A DNA stretch of 64,000 bases from Paraburkholderia lycopersici (GCF_900096975.1 NZ_FMYQ01000007.1:62001-126000), one strand, 5' to 3'; shown: positions 54,022-63,426, counted from the first letter of the stretch. The notes: generated from the sequence alone by a model not told the origin. Program-made: numbers and translations.

Positions 54022-55350
54022 ATGGCGAGTGGACCGGGCCGGCTACGAGAAGTCGGTGGTTGGCAGTTGCAGGAGCGCCTTGGCCGTGGCGGCAACGGCG
54101 AAGTCTATAAGGCAGTGAAGGGCGACCGTGTCGCCGCGATAAAGATTCTTCATTCCGGGCGATGGGACGACGTTCGTCGAGCCCGTTTTCGCGACGAAAT
54201 CGATGCGATGCAACGCTGCCAGGAATTTGGCTGCATCCCAGTGATTGAGTTCGACGTGCCCGCTGCGGGTGTACCCGGTCAAGCATGGTTTGCCATGGAC
54301 CTAGCCGAACCGCTGGTAGACGCGCTTGGTGATAATCCCAGCCTCGTCGATGTGGTCTCATGTGTTCGGGATATCGCCCGAGTCTTGGTCTCGATTCATG
54401 CGCGCGGTATCGCACACCGGGACATTAAGCCTGACAACCTGTTTCGCTATAAGGGGCGCTGGACCGTCGGCGACTTCGGGCTTGCGGATTTCGACGGAAA
54501 GTTGGCCAAGACGCGCGAGGGTGAAAAAATTGGCCCGGTGTTTTACATCGCGCCGGAGATGCTCAACGAGGCTGTCTCGGCTGACGGCGAGCCAGCTGAT
54601 TGCTATTCGCTCGCGAAGACACTCTGGGTTTTGATTACCGGCCAGAAATTTCCACTTCCAGGACCGCTTCTGAGAAACATCGATGCGTTGAAGGCGAGCA
54701 CCTACCATTCGGACGAGAGGGCGCCGTTGCTTGACGCAGTGTTGGAGTCGGCGACACGTCACACGGCGAGCGCGCGGCCGACCATGGAAGAGTTTGCCCA
54801 AGAGCTGGACACATGGCTGATGCCGACCGGTCCAGCGAGTAATGATGGTCTTGACCTATCAGACTTCGCTGCCGTTTTCTCGGTGGCCAAGTATCAGATG
54901 GAAGTTGAGCAGATGGAGCGTAACGCCGAGGCAGCGCGAGTGAACGAGACCGGCGAGCGCATCCGCGAAAAGTTGCGGCCGCACGTCGAGCGATTGGTGA
55001 CTGCCTTGAACACCGCAAGTTTGACGGGCGTTCACGGAACTGTCGACAACTATATGTGGGGAGGTATGGTGAGGGCGGCGGTTCCTCGACAGTCGAATTC
55101 GGGAGGGTTCGTGCGCCTGGAGTTGGCCATCAACGGCAACTATCAGGACCCACAGCGTGCGACATTGGGTGTCGTCTGTTCTGTCCGGCGCGATGGCGAA
55201 CAGAGTGGTACTTTCTGGGAGAAGTCCGTTGAGTTTCTGCCGGGGGGAAGCGGCGAAGACATCCAAATCGAGCGGCTTTTTTCTGAGGTTGCCGCTCAAC
55301 TGAGACCAGCCGTTACGAGGGCCGCTGAACTCAACCAGGCGCTCGGCTAA
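54022..55350 (+). CDS. Bacterial Ser/Thr protein kinase
   Basis: 442 residues; start chosen at 54022 because GGAGG lies seven bases before it. Kinase motifs are complete: glycine loop GRGGNGEVYK (21-30), K41 in AAIK, HRDIKPDN with D134, DFG at 151-153 and APE at 177-179. The kinase domain ends near 270. The remaining 170 residues comprise a helical linker and a beta-rich domain (ELAINGNYQDPQRATLGVVCSVRRDGEQSGTFW) that resembles no domain I know. No membrane helix, so cytoplasmic. Lone kinases with C-terminal sensor domains occur in phage-defence contexts; the target is unknown. Confidence 0.92.
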   Translation: MASGPGRLREVGGWQLQERLGRGGNGEVYKAVKGDRVAAIKILHSGRWDDVRRARFRDEIDAMQRCQEFGCIPVIEFDVPAAGVPGQAWFAMDLAEPLVDALGDNPSLVDVVSCVRDIARVLVSIHARGIAHRDIKPDNLFRYKGRWTVGDFGLADFDGKLAKTREGEKIGPVFYIAPEMLNEAVSADGEPADCYSLAKTLWVLITGQKFPLPGPLLRNIDALKASTYHSDERAPLLDAVLESATRHTASARPTMEEFAQELDTWLMPTGPASNDGLDLSDFAAVFSVAKYQMEVEQMERNAEAARVNETGERIREKLRPHVERLVTALNTASLTGVHGTVDNYMWGGMVRAAVPRQSNSGGFVRLELAINGNYQDPQRATLGVVCSVRRDGEQSGTFWEKSVEFLPGGSGEDIQIERLFSEVAAQLRPAVTRAAELNQALG

Positions 55351-55377
55351 GCGGCGTTGTTCCCGGTCCCGAAGTCT

Positions 55378-55409
55378 GCGGCCGGCGCGCTGTTCTCGTT
55401 GCCGGCCGC
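55378..55409. terminator. GC-rich hairpin after the kinase gene
   Basis: GCGGCCGGC (55378-55386) and GCCGGCCGC (55401-55409) form a perfect 9-base stem with a 14-base loop, followed by AACAAA. It probably ends the kinase transcript, and faces the coding-like stretch on the other strand. Confidence 0.55.
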
Positions 55410-55415
55410 AACAAA

Positions 55416-55616
55416 TCACCGTTGTACGCGCTCTATCAGCATCGACCACAGATACTGAGCGGCTCCCGTGTCAGACAGCCTCTCGGGAACGCCACTAGCG
55501 ATGTTCATCATCGGCATTAGGTACAGCGTTTGGCTATCTTCGGTGAGCGCGAGCGCTTCGTTGTAGCTGTTCGTATGCTCTGAAAAAGCGTGTTTTCGTG
55601 CGACGAATGTCGAACA
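55416..55616 (-). pseudogene. Coding-like stretch without a start codon
   Basis: 66 codons are open on the minus strand between two stops and have strongly coding-like composition. The product would read FVARKHAFSEHTNSYNEALAL, then LYLMPMMNIASGVPERLSD, then AAQYLWSMLIERVQR. No ATG, GTG or TTG with a ribosome site lies at its head; the ATGs are internal. Probably the C-terminal relic of a lost gene. The rest of 55351-55714 holds nothing I can name. Confidence 0.4.
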
Positions 55617-55714
55617 TCAAATCCACGAACGACTGCGACGGAGTCCATCGAGCGCGCCAAATGCATCGTTGCGGCGTGCTAGGATTAACTGCACTGAGCG
55701 CGTGGAGACGTCAC

Positions 55715-55969
55715 ATGGAGACGTTCACTGACACTTATCTAGGGCTCGAGATTCATGTGCAGGTTTTCTTCATTTCGTCTGGAGAAGCTGACGTCTCCTG
55801 TCGCATCGTCGACCCGTCCGACCGGCGGCTTGCACCGCTCACTGCGGAGGTCATGCGGGTACCTGGCGGCCCTTTTCCTCATGCTGCGGCGGCCCGCATC
55901 GGGATAGCTTATTGCATGGGCGTCATCGATGCCTATCGCGACGAAGACGGCGAGTGCACTCTTCATTGA
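55715..55969 (+). CDS. Small unknown protein
   Basis: 84 residues from the ATG at 55715 (GGAG upstream). Beta-rich N-terminal half (LGLEIHVQVFFISSGEADVSCRIVD), then a helix with AAAARIGIAYCMGVIDA. No signal peptide. Typical of small Burkholderia proteins of unknown role. Confidence 0.5.
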   Translation: METFTDTYLGLEIHVQVFFISSGEADVSCRIVDPSDRRLAPLTAEVMRVPGGPFPHAAAARIGIAYCMGVIDAYRDEDGECTLH

Positions 55970-56007
55970 CGATGCCCGAGGGGCCGAAGCGGGCAAGGAG
56001 ACAAATC

Positions 56008-56349
56008 TCAGACAACCCCGAGGTGCTCCGTCTTGATGGTTGCCAGTCTGCTACCAGCGAACGGGTCATTGCCCCAATCAACACCGGGACGCTTGCTTGA
56101 CGCGGGTTCCGATTGTGCGCTGATTGCAAAGTGTTCGAGCGACTGTCCTGCGCTGGTCGCTTGAACCACCCACTGAGGGGCGTCACCTTCGCCGTCCCAG
56201 GTATTTCCAAAGGCGTCGCGGTAACGTGCCGCTCGCATTTTAGCTTGGTCTGCCGCGATTGACGCAGCTAAATCGTCTGGTTCGATTCCAAGTTCGGCCA
56301 TCCTGCGTCGAAGGTAGGCCACAATACTGTCTCTTTTTCGTTCGTCCAT
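56008..56349 (-). CDS. H-NS-like protein with a divergent DNA-binding motif
   Basis: 113 residues. A short helical N-terminus (SIVAYLRRRMAELGIEPDDLAASI) precedes ARYRDAFGNTWDGEGDAPQWVVQA. This is the YRD-x-G-x-T-W-x-G-x-G-x-x-P-x-W motif of H-NS C-terminal domains, but with acidic residues (DGEGD) where the AT-hook-like loop normally has Gly-Arg. DNA binding may therefore be altered. A C-terminal tail of about 45 residues is unrelated. It lies close to the vWA/nuclease gene and a two-domain H-NS gene. Confidence 0.7.
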   Translation of the reverse strand: MDERKRDSIVAYLRRRMAELGIEPDDLAASIAADQAKMRAARYRDAFGNTWDGEGDAPQWVVQATSAGQSLEHFAISAQSEPASSKRPGVDWGNDPFAGSRLATIKTEHLGVV

Positions 56350-56548
56350 CTATGTGTGCTCCGTTCCCACTGCAATTCTCGAGCAGATGAGTCAAAGGCG
56401 TCTGTCTCCAGGATAACACAGTTCGATTGACCAGCTATTCATCGCTGGGCTTTGTGTCGCCAGTCCAGTTCATGCGAGACTGGTTCCCTCAGTCAACGCG
56501 GCCGCATAGCAGGCCGTCGTAAATTGACTTCCACGGAGGAATGGAATT

Positions 56549-58252
56549 TTGAAAGACAAGTCATACGCGAAACTCGCTGACCTGCTGTCAGACAGCGAAT
56601 GGTCGCAAGTATGCAACGACCTCAAGGTTGAGGCGGTATCCAAAGAATCCTTCAGAAAGGACCCGCAGGCGCTTTTTCGGGCCGTGTCGAAGACAACGTA
56701 CTGCATGGCAGTATTTGAGGCATTGACACGTCCGATGAGCATGCTGGCTGAGGTTGCCGAATTCCTCGGGCGGAACGACGTAAGGGCACGCACAACGGTA
56801 TCCGTGATTTCTCTTGCAGATAGTATAAGTGTCAAGCCACAGCAACTGGAGTATGCAATCTCCTGGGCCGAAGACATGCGCCCGTCAGCCCAAGTGAAAA
56901 GGGACTTGGAGGCCGAATTTCGAGCTTTTGTGAAGCCATTCCTTCTCGGGGTTCGGTATAACGCCGAGCCGCAGCAAAGGTCGGAGACACGGCCTAGCCG
57001 ACGACACGCGTATCGGGGTGAGGTGTTTGAGCATGTAGAAGTCTGTGAATACTCTCGTGAGGCGCTTGACGACTTCGAGCAGATTCTGCGCATTGCCGAC
57101 AACGCCCTCTCAGTCAGCGTCCGTACTGACGAACCAGCGGACTTCCCTGTTTTGGTGGAACTCCGAAGCCTAGCAAAGCAGCTATCAAGTGACCTGCAGG
57201 AATTTGAATCGGAGGTAAATTTCGCACGAAGGCCACGAGAGATATGTTCGGCCGGAAGCAATTCGACCGAAATCGAGCGGTTTAAGATTTTTATCGAATC
57301 TCTTTCGTTCCTCCACAAACGCACACCCGCAAAGGAGATTGCCAAGCTCCTGAGACTGGATGTATTCCGCCATAGGCCTCAACTCTATGAGATGTGGGTG
57401 ATGTGCGCTATCTTGAAGACCCTCGGAGACGGTGGTTGCAATGTTCAATTGTTGGAGGTTGAAAGTGGTGAGAACCTCAGCCGCGTATGGAATCTGAAGT
57501 ACGCCAAAGCTACGAGTCCAGTCGCCGAAATTACAAAAGACGACGTAAAACTGTTTCTCTTTTATCAGCTGTTTCGTCGCCGCAGCAAGGGAGACATGCC
57601 AGATATCTCGTTGTGGCGGGACCGTGCGGCAGAAACAACCCCCGTGTGGATTGTCGACCCGAAATTCTCTGAGAAAGGTGGGTATTCGATGTCGAGCTAC
57701 GTAAGCACGGCCCAACGATACATGGACCAATTTCGACCAAGCGACTTCTCCTGTGTTCTCGAATACTTTCCTCGCCCTGAAATCGGGTCCGACTCGCGTG
57801 TCATTCTGGATGTCGCGCCTCGTGGAGCGGGGCTTGGTACGTTGCGGAGGCTGTTGCAGCAAGCACACGGGCTCGCTTCACGGACGATGGCAATCCTCGA
57901 TTTGTCTAGCAGCTATATCAATAATGTCTTGGGCGCCGCGCCTCAGTTGCGCCAGATGGTGGCTGCCGGCGAACTATCGGACGCCTGTATCGTGTTTGCG
58001 GGAAATGCCGAGGTTTGCGCCTCCCTGACCGAGGCTTCGGGAAGGAAGTTCGACAAAGAGCGCGCCGCTTTGGGCACCAATAGCAGCATCATGCCAGCGC
58101 TCGCAGAAGCTCAGCGGCTCTCCGCCGAGGATGACGTGCGGGCGTTTATCCTCTTGAGCGACGGGGACTTTGATGATGGGTCCATGCAGACAATTTCTGA
58201 TTCAGGCCTGACGATTTCTCTGGCACTGCCGACCGCGAAGCCCACGGCATAG
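56549..58252 (+). CDS. PD-(D/E)XK nuclease-like protein with a C-terminal vWA-like domain
   Basis: 567 residues starting at a TTG with GGAGGA eight bases upstream. The N-terminal 250 residues are helical. The middle has the order seen in McrC/DUF524-type nucleases: LYEMWVMCAILKTL (279-292), PD at 351-352 and D370-P-K372 (WIVDPKFS), then Y-x-x-x-x-x-Y spacing. The last 130 residues look like a von Willebrand A domain: D451-x-S453-x-S455 (MIDAS-type), a Thr/Ser region around 511-513 and D538 in LLSDGDFDDG. The joining of the two domains is unusual. H-NS-type genes stand on both sides. Proposed DNA-targeting defence protein; activity unproven. Confidence 0.72.
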   Translation: MKDKSYAKLADLLSDSEWSQVCNDLKVEAVSKESFRKDPQALFRAVSKTTYCMAVFEALTRPMSMLAEVAEFLGRNDVRARTTVSVISLADSISVKPQQLEYAISWAEDMRPSAQVKRDLEAEFRAFVKPFLLGVRYNAEPQQRSETRPSRRHAYRGEVFEHVEVCEYSREALDDFEQILRIADNALSVSVRTDEPADFPVLVELRSLAKQLSSDLQEFESEVNFARRPREICSAGSNSTEIERFKIFIESLSFLHKRTPAKEIAKLLRLDVFRHRPQLYEMWVMCAILKTLGDGGCNVQLLEVESGENLSRVWNLKYAKATSPVAEITKDDVKLFLFYQLFRRRSKGDMPDISLWRDRAAETTPVWIVDPKFSEKGGYSMSSYVSTAQRYMDQFRPSDFSCVLEYFPRPEIGSDSRVILDVAPRGAGLGTLRRLLQQAHGLASRTMAILDLSSSYINNVLGAAPQLRQMVAAGELSDACIVFAGNAEVCASLTEASGRKFDKERAALGTNSSIMPALAEAQRLSAEDDVRAFILLSDGDFDDGSMQTISDSGLTISLALPTAKPTA

Positions 58253-58390
58253 TCTTCACGTCTGTAAAGTTGCGGTTCGGTGTTGGTCGTGGTGCCCGAT
58301 ATCGTCTTCGTTGCCATGGCGGTTCGCAGCTAGCGTTTACTGTGAGCAATATGGCATAGTGCGCGGAGATTATTTCAATCAGGAGAGACA

Positions 58391-58870
58391 ATGGCGACGC
58401 TCGAAAACATTCAAGCAAAGATTGCGAGGCTTCAAGCCCAAGCTGAGGCACTTGCGGCGACGAAGTCGACTGCGGCTCTTGAGCGAATTCGCGAGCTAAT
58501 GGACAAGCACGGCTTGGTCCTCGCTGATATCCAGGCGCATATCGGTAAGTCGCGTGGTCGTAAGCCAGGCGGGAAAGCTGCTGTCTCAGCCCCGAAGTAC
58601 CGTGACCCGAAGTCGGGTGCAACCTGGACCGGGCGCGGACGTGCTCCTGCTTGGATAGCTGACTCGAAGGACGGTTCGAAATTCCTTGCTATAAGTCCTG
58701 CAGTCACTGCGACGACGAAGAAGGAGTCGAAAGCTGGAAATTATGTGCGAGGCGTTCAACCAGCGCTGTACCGCGACCCGGAGACGGGGGCTACGTGGAG
58801 TGGTCGTGGGCGCGCTCCTGGGTGGTTGGCAGCGGCAAAGGACCGTAAGAAGTTTTTGATTGCTGGCTGA
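58391..58870 (+). CDS. H-NS family nucleoid protein with two DNA-binding domains
   Basis: 159 residues. The N-terminal coiled-coil oligomerisation part is LENIQAKIARLQAQAEALAA. Then the H-NS DNA-binding module occurs twice, YRDPKSGATWTGRGRAPAWI (about 70-89) and YRDPETGATWSGRGRAPGWL (about 130-149), each with the RGR loop that inserts in the AT-rich minor groove. Single modules are the rule; tandem copies occur in some Burkholderia. Probably a silencer of horizontally acquired AT-rich DNA, here at the edge of a defence-like region. Confidence 0.92.
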   Translation: MATLENIQAKIARLQAQAEALAATKSTAALERIRELMDKHGLVLADIQAHIGKSRGRKPGGKAAVSAPKYRDPKSGATWTGRGRAPAWIADSKDGSKFLAISPAVTATTKKESKAGNYVRGVQPALYRDPETGATWSGRGRAPGWLAAAKDRKKFLIAG

Positions 58871-58890
58871 GCGTCCTATCGGCGGAGAGA

Positions 58891-58939
58891 AACAACGCCT
58901 CTCTGGCAGACCAACACTGCTCGAGAGGCATTGTTTTGT
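58891..58939 (+). terminator. Terminator of the two-domain H-NS gene
   Basis: AACAACGCCTCTC (58891-58903) pairs with GAGAGGCATTGTT (58923-58935) with one mismatch, followed by TTGTG. The stem lies 20 bases after the stop. Confidence 0.7.
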
Positions 58940-58949
58940 GTGGCGATTA

Positions 58950-59870
58950 TTACTTGCCGCGCCAAAGGTCTAGTTTTCCAAGGTTTTCGAGGACGGTTAC
59001 GACCGTTTCGACGAGCTCGCCGTCGAAGTCATCTCGGTTAGCTTCTTCATGCGTCCCTTTGTTCAGCTACGTCCAAATTGGGTTTGTTTCGGGGATTCCC
59101 AATATTTGGTCGAATCCCGCGATGATTGCGGCTTTGTTCGTATGATTGAACGTGTCAGCCTTCTTGAGTTTTTTTGCCAGCGCGTCGCAAACATTCCGTA
59201 AGCCAGGTTCCGCGCCGACTCCGGCGAGAGGGACGCTTATCTGCCCCAAGTTGGGGCTTCCGAGCCAGTCCCAGACCTTGTCTGAAAGCATCTCGAGTGC
59301 CTGCCGCGACGCACCAAGAGAGCGTCTCGGTCGTTGAGGGCGTCGCGGGCTGCACGGGCTTTGGCAATCTAATTCGCGCTCGGAACATTGCGCGTGACCC
59401 GAGGATGGTCGTCGCCGGTATGGTGGCGGAATAGGCAGACGGCTGAGTCCTTCTTTCGAGCTTCAGGAAGGTGCTGCTGCATGTCCTTGATGAACTCGTT
59501 GCTGTGACATGTAGCGATGAACTTGGTATTTGCGAAAGTGTCGCCTTCAAAGAAGGTCTTGCGTATCCCGCCTCGATGGTCGCGGTCAATCGCATTGATA
59601 GCGTCATCGAAAACAAATGGTTGGGCAGAGCGCACGCTTTGCGTTGACTAGGAGGTTTGCTAGCCTGAGGCAACGAATACGCCCCCTAAGCACGTGAAGG
59701 CCATCGACGCGACGGCCTGGGTTGCCAGTGAAAGCAATCTCAATCTTCCCGTCACCGGTTACGGGAAGGTGGAGGCATGCCAGCTTGCCCGCCTCGAGGT
59801 CCGTCCGGTTGAGCGCGAAGCGCAAAAGCAGTAGCGTTTCGGCCGGCCATCAATAGCTGCCGAGCTTCAG
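58950..59870 (-). pseudogene. Broken AAA/ABC-type ATPase gene
   Basis: Pieces of one protein lie in different frames. 59825-59604 has LRFALNRTDLEAGKLACLHLPVTGDG and an IRCLRLA segment like an ABC signature region. 59635-59369 has QPFVFDDAINAIDRDHR (Walker B) and FIATCHSNEFIKDMQ. 59291-59067 has ADTFNHTNKAAIIAGFDQILGIPETNPIWT, then an amber stop, then LNKGTHEEANRDDFDGELVETVVTVL to the end at 58950. The last region of the ATPase is almost intact while the N-terminal Walker A part is missing. Probably a decayed defence ATPase. Remainder to 60414 has no supported gene. Confidence 0.72.
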
Positions 59871-60414
59871 CGGTCGCAGGGCAGCGCCAGATGCCCTGCG
59901 CGCCACGAGCATACATCGACGTCGCCGAGAGCTAACGCAGAGTAATCAAGGGTAGCTGTCTCAGCTCAGCGCGCTCGTCTAAGAAACTGACCATCCGGAA
60001 TCGAACCTAGCTAAATGAAGGTGGTGGCGCAAACGTTTGCTATGTCATCGATGGCGGCAATGACGGAAGAGGAAATGGACATCAGGGCGGACGGGCGCGG
60101 CCTCAGTGCCGCACGAGAATATATATGCATATGGCATCACGCAACTCGTCCGCATTACAGATTTGCATGCATACTTGCACTCACCGGTGGTAACTGCAAC
60201 GCGGGGAATGCAAAAGAATAGCGAGAGACCCACAATGGACATCGATTTCCACTCGAACGGCTCCTGCGCTATGACGCGCCTTGAGGCGACGACTGACGTA
60301 CGGACCAGACGCTCGGACGTCACGAAGGAAGCAGACCATCTAAGGGATTGGGGCGCGTCGCAAAAGGCCGCTATGATAGTGAAGTTTCCATTCGTGAATT
60401 GATGAGTCACGCAA
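59871..60414. other. Gap before the HD-HSP90 gene
   Basis: About 540 bases with no supported gene. A GCAGGGCA/TGCCCTGC inverted repeat lies at 59876-59899. The last 300 bases are less GC-rich and should carry the promoter for the following gene. Confidence 0.4.
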
Positions 60415-63192
60415 ATGTCAATTAGAGAACCAATCGTAGAGCTTAAAGAAACAGAGCTTTTTAAATACCTACAGTCTATAGACGGGGACTACGCGGAGCG
60501 GATAACCGTCTTTGTTAGCGGAATCGCTCCGTTGATGGCGACAATCAAGAATTACTTCCCGTACTACACGCGACATGATGCTCACCACGGCTATCAGGTG
60601 GTCTGCCGAATAGCGGACTGTATCCTGCCTGCTTGCTTGGAACATGCTGCACCCGAAGCATTGAGCGCGCCGGAGGTGTTTCTGTTGATTGCTGCAGCCT
60701 ACGCTCACGACCTGGGTATGGCGGTTTTTCCCGGGGAGGAGCAGGCGTTAGCTGCGAAACTAAACTTCACTCTTGAGCCGGGGTGGGAAACCAGAGAGTG
60801 CCTCCAGAGCCATTTGCGCGCAAATCACTCGAGTAGAGGCGGCACGTATATCGAGATGAATGCAGAGGAACTCGGTGTGCCTCGCAATCTGATTGCGGCG
60901 CTTGACCGGTTGATGAAGGCTCATAACTACGTTATCCCGAAATTGGAAGAGGAGCTACAAGTTCCTTTTGCTGCGGGAAATAGGGAGAGTAATTTAACAC
61001 AGTTGGCAGTGGTTGTATGTGTCGCAGACGCTATCGAGTTCAGCGATACGCGAGTTGTCGACGGTGTCCTTGAGTCACTCGCGCTAGATAGCAGCAGCGC
61101 TGCGCGGAAGTCCTATGCGGAGAATATGAAGCATGTCTGCACGGGTGATAGCTTGGCGGTTACGGACGATGGGCGCATTGTTGTGAGTGGAACATTTTCG
61201 GAGCCGGAAGTGTTGGCACTTGCGCATCGAACATTCGACGAAATGGAAGGGTGGCTTCAGGGATACTATGACATCGACAGGCGATGCAAGGTGCCTCGGC
61301 TCAAGATAAGAGGCGAGCCTTTCCAACGAGACTTGGTCTTCACTTCGGGAGATTTCCATCGGCTGGGAGTACGCCTTAACAAGCGGAGCGTAATCGACCT
61401 AATTGCATCGAATGCTGTATGGCGGGACCAGAAAGGAATTGCACTACGCGAACTTGTGCAGAACGCTGTCGAAGCTTGTCGATATCGAGCTCATCATTCC
61501 GCGCCGTCCGATAGGTACCAGCCGTTGGTGCACGTTGTGTTCGACAGGCAGCGTCGCGAGGTCACGGTCAAGGACAACGGATGCGGGATGTCGGAACGTG
61601 TTGTGCTAAATAATTTCCTAACCGTCGGCAGTAGTAGGTCGCGTGAGAAGTCGTATGCCGACGACGGATATGCACCGATAGCGCGATTTGGAATCGGATT
61701 CTGGTCGGTTTTTTCCATCTCTGACATGGCAACAGTTTCCACTGCTCCCTTTGAGAGCTACAGAGGAAAACGGGAGCAGGCGGAGCGCGCACTAGGGTTC
61801 GGCTTTGATGTTCAACTGACTGACTTGAGGGACTTTACTGTCTTCGCTCCGGTCGAACGACCCTGTGGAACGACCATCACGCTAAGGCTCAAGGCTGACG
61901 TTGTAATTGACGATGTATATAGGTCGCTGAAAGGTGAGCTGATTTGCTCGATGGTTCCCCTAACCATATCTTTTGATGACGCACATGAGCATATTGACGC
62001 AGTGCTTCCGGAGGTGAATGGGCAGGTACTGTTTGGAGTGCGCCAACCAGCAGCGGAAGATTTGGGTATCAAGGTTTTTCAATACAAAGATGAGACCGAG
62101 AGTACTCGGCTATCACTCGGATTGGCGTACCGAATGGAAAAGGGTCGGGCGACGTTTATGGCGGCGGCCGGCCAGTCCATACTCGGAATGATGGGGGGTA
62201 TTCACGTACCTCGAACAGGCGTTTGCGGCTTTGCTGTGCCGGTCCGTGTCGGTCCGCTCTGCATCGACGTAATGAGGGTGGGCTTCTACGTAGCAAATGC
62301 GCTTACACCACAAGGATTCGAGTTTTCTATCGATAGGCGGCAACTCATCCATAATCGCGCAGCAGAGAAGTTTGTCGCAGATGCGCAGCGCATGTTCCAC
62401 AAAGGGTATCGCGATTTCCTCAAGGCGAGCGGGTCGTATACTCCAGACGTTATTTACGCCTTGGCTGAAGAAGCCGCATCGCACGGAGGAAACGTCTATG
62501 ACGTGTTTACAGAAAATGAGTTGGCCACGGCCATGCAGGATTTTGCAGACCTAATTTCCCTAAAATTAATTCCTGTGACACAACGGGTTTCGTTTGATGC
62601 TGCAGAATCAAATGCGAAATATCTGAGTCTAAGAGAACTTTCCAAGCAAAAGGGAACGATATTGTGTTTTCAGGCGACCCGCAGTCCAATGCGATTGGGT
62701 CAAGGACCATATATCAATGTGGAAAATCGACAGTCGCTTGAGCTCGCCTACGCTTTTGTGCAGCGAGGAATGGCACAGGCCTCAGATGTGCCGTTATATC
62801 TAGCACCTCCAAATCGCTCGTTTTCGATGTTGTTCGACAATGATTCAACCTCGACAGTGAACGTCGTCCCGGCTGCGCAAGGGCTGGACGCCTGCGTGTT
62901 GAGCGTTGACTTGGAGAGGGTGAATTTTGAGGAGCCACCCGCGGACGTCATCGCCGAAATTCGTGGACCATGGACTGGCGCTATATATTGGCGGGAGTTT
63001 TCAACTCCGGACGCAAAGCCGTATGTCTTTCTTGGTCGACATCGGGTCTTGGTGCAGCGAGGTTCTGAGCTTCAAGCACATCTTCAGGCGCTCGCGGACG
63101 CAGGTCGGTTTTCTGCTCTTGCTGACACCGTGAATCTTTTGAAGGAAGACGAAGCCGGACATCAACCTCCCACGCTGACACATCTTCTATGA
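60415..63192 (+). CDS. HD domain and HSP90-like GHKL ATPase fusion protein
   Basis: 925 residues. The N-terminal 280 residues are an HD-type phosphohydrolase-like domain: H54-D55 and H57-H58 in TRHDAHHGYQVV, H98-D99 in AYAHDLGM, and D205 in VCVADAIEFSD. An HSP90-type GHKL ATPase follows: N-box RELVQNAVEACR with N350, G1 box DNGCGM (387-392), then FLTVGSS and ARFGIGFWSVF as in HtpG/MutL-type proteins. The last 350 residues are a unique C-terminal part. Codon use is more AT-rich than in neighbours, which suggests transfer. This architecture is reported in conflict-system surveys, but the activity is unknown to me. Confidence 0.85.
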   Translation: MSIREPIVELKETELFKYLQSIDGDYAERITVFVSGIAPLMATIKNYFPYYTRHDAHHGYQVVCRIADCILPACLEHAAPEALSAPEVFLLIAAAYAHDLGMAVFPGEEQALAAKLNFTLEPGWETRECLQSHLRANHSSRGGTYIEMNAEELGVPRNLIAALDRLMKAHNYVIPKLEEELQVPFAAGNRESNLTQLAVVVCVADAIEFSDTRVVDGVLESLALDSSSAARKSYAENMKHVCTGDSLAVTDDGRIVVSGTFSEPEVLALAHRTFDEMEGWLQGYYDIDRRCKVPRLKIRGEPFQRDLVFTSGDFHRLGVRLNKRSVIDLIASNAVWRDQKGIALRELVQNAVEACRYRAHHSAPSDRYQPLVHVVFDRQRREVTVKDNGCGMSERVVLNNFLTVGSSRSREKSYADDGYAPIARFGIGFWSVFSISDMATVSTAPFESYRGKREQAERALGFGFDVQLTDLRDFTVFAPVERPCGTTITLRLKADVVIDDVYRSLKGELICSMVPLTISFDDAHEHIDAVLPEVNGQVLFGVRQPAAEDLGIKVFQYKDETESTRLSLGLAYRMEKGRATFMAAAGQSILGMMGGIHVPRTGVCGFAVPVRVGPLCIDVMRVGFYVANALTPQGFEFSIDRRQLIHNRAAEKFVADAQRMFHKGYRDFLKASGSYTPDVIYALAEEAASHGGNVYDVFTENELATAMQDFADLISLKLIPVTQRVSFDAAESNAKYLSLRELSKQKGTILCFQATRSPMRLGQGPYINVENRQSLELAYAFVQRGMAQASDVPLYLAPPNRSFSMLFDNDSTSTVNVVPAAQGLDACVLSVDLERVNFEEPPADVIAEIRGPWTGAIYWREFSTPDAKPYVFLGRHRVLVQRGSELQAHLQALADAGRFSALADTVNLLKEDEAGHQPPTLTHLL

Positions 63193-63295
63193 CTTAACAA
63201 GAATTCGTAATGCGACGATTAGCCCGTTGAACAACTAGAAGGTGCCAGAATCGTCAACATTATGATGCATTACTGTCAGCATTTAACGTATTAGG

Positions 63296-63318
63296 CTGGG
63301 GCCGCTTTCCGGCCCCAG
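63296..63318. terminator. Hairpin after the HD-HSP90 gene
   Basis: CTGGGGCCG (63296-63304), loop CTTTC, CGGCCCCAG (63310-63318): a perfect 9-base stem 100 bases after the stop. No T run follows, so it may work in a factor-assisted way. Confidence 0.55.
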
Positions 63319-63426
63319 TTGACCACGACTCACGAATTCAGCAATTGACCGGCGTAGTCGGGGCGGGATGAAGCGGCGAGTTCGAGTTTCGACGGGGAAC
63401 ACAGGGATGCAGAGGCGGGGAGAACC

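Noticed and set aside
60106..60402. 98-codon plus frame before the HD-HSP90 gene
   Set aside because: No ribosome site, poor composition; more likely leader or promoter DNA.
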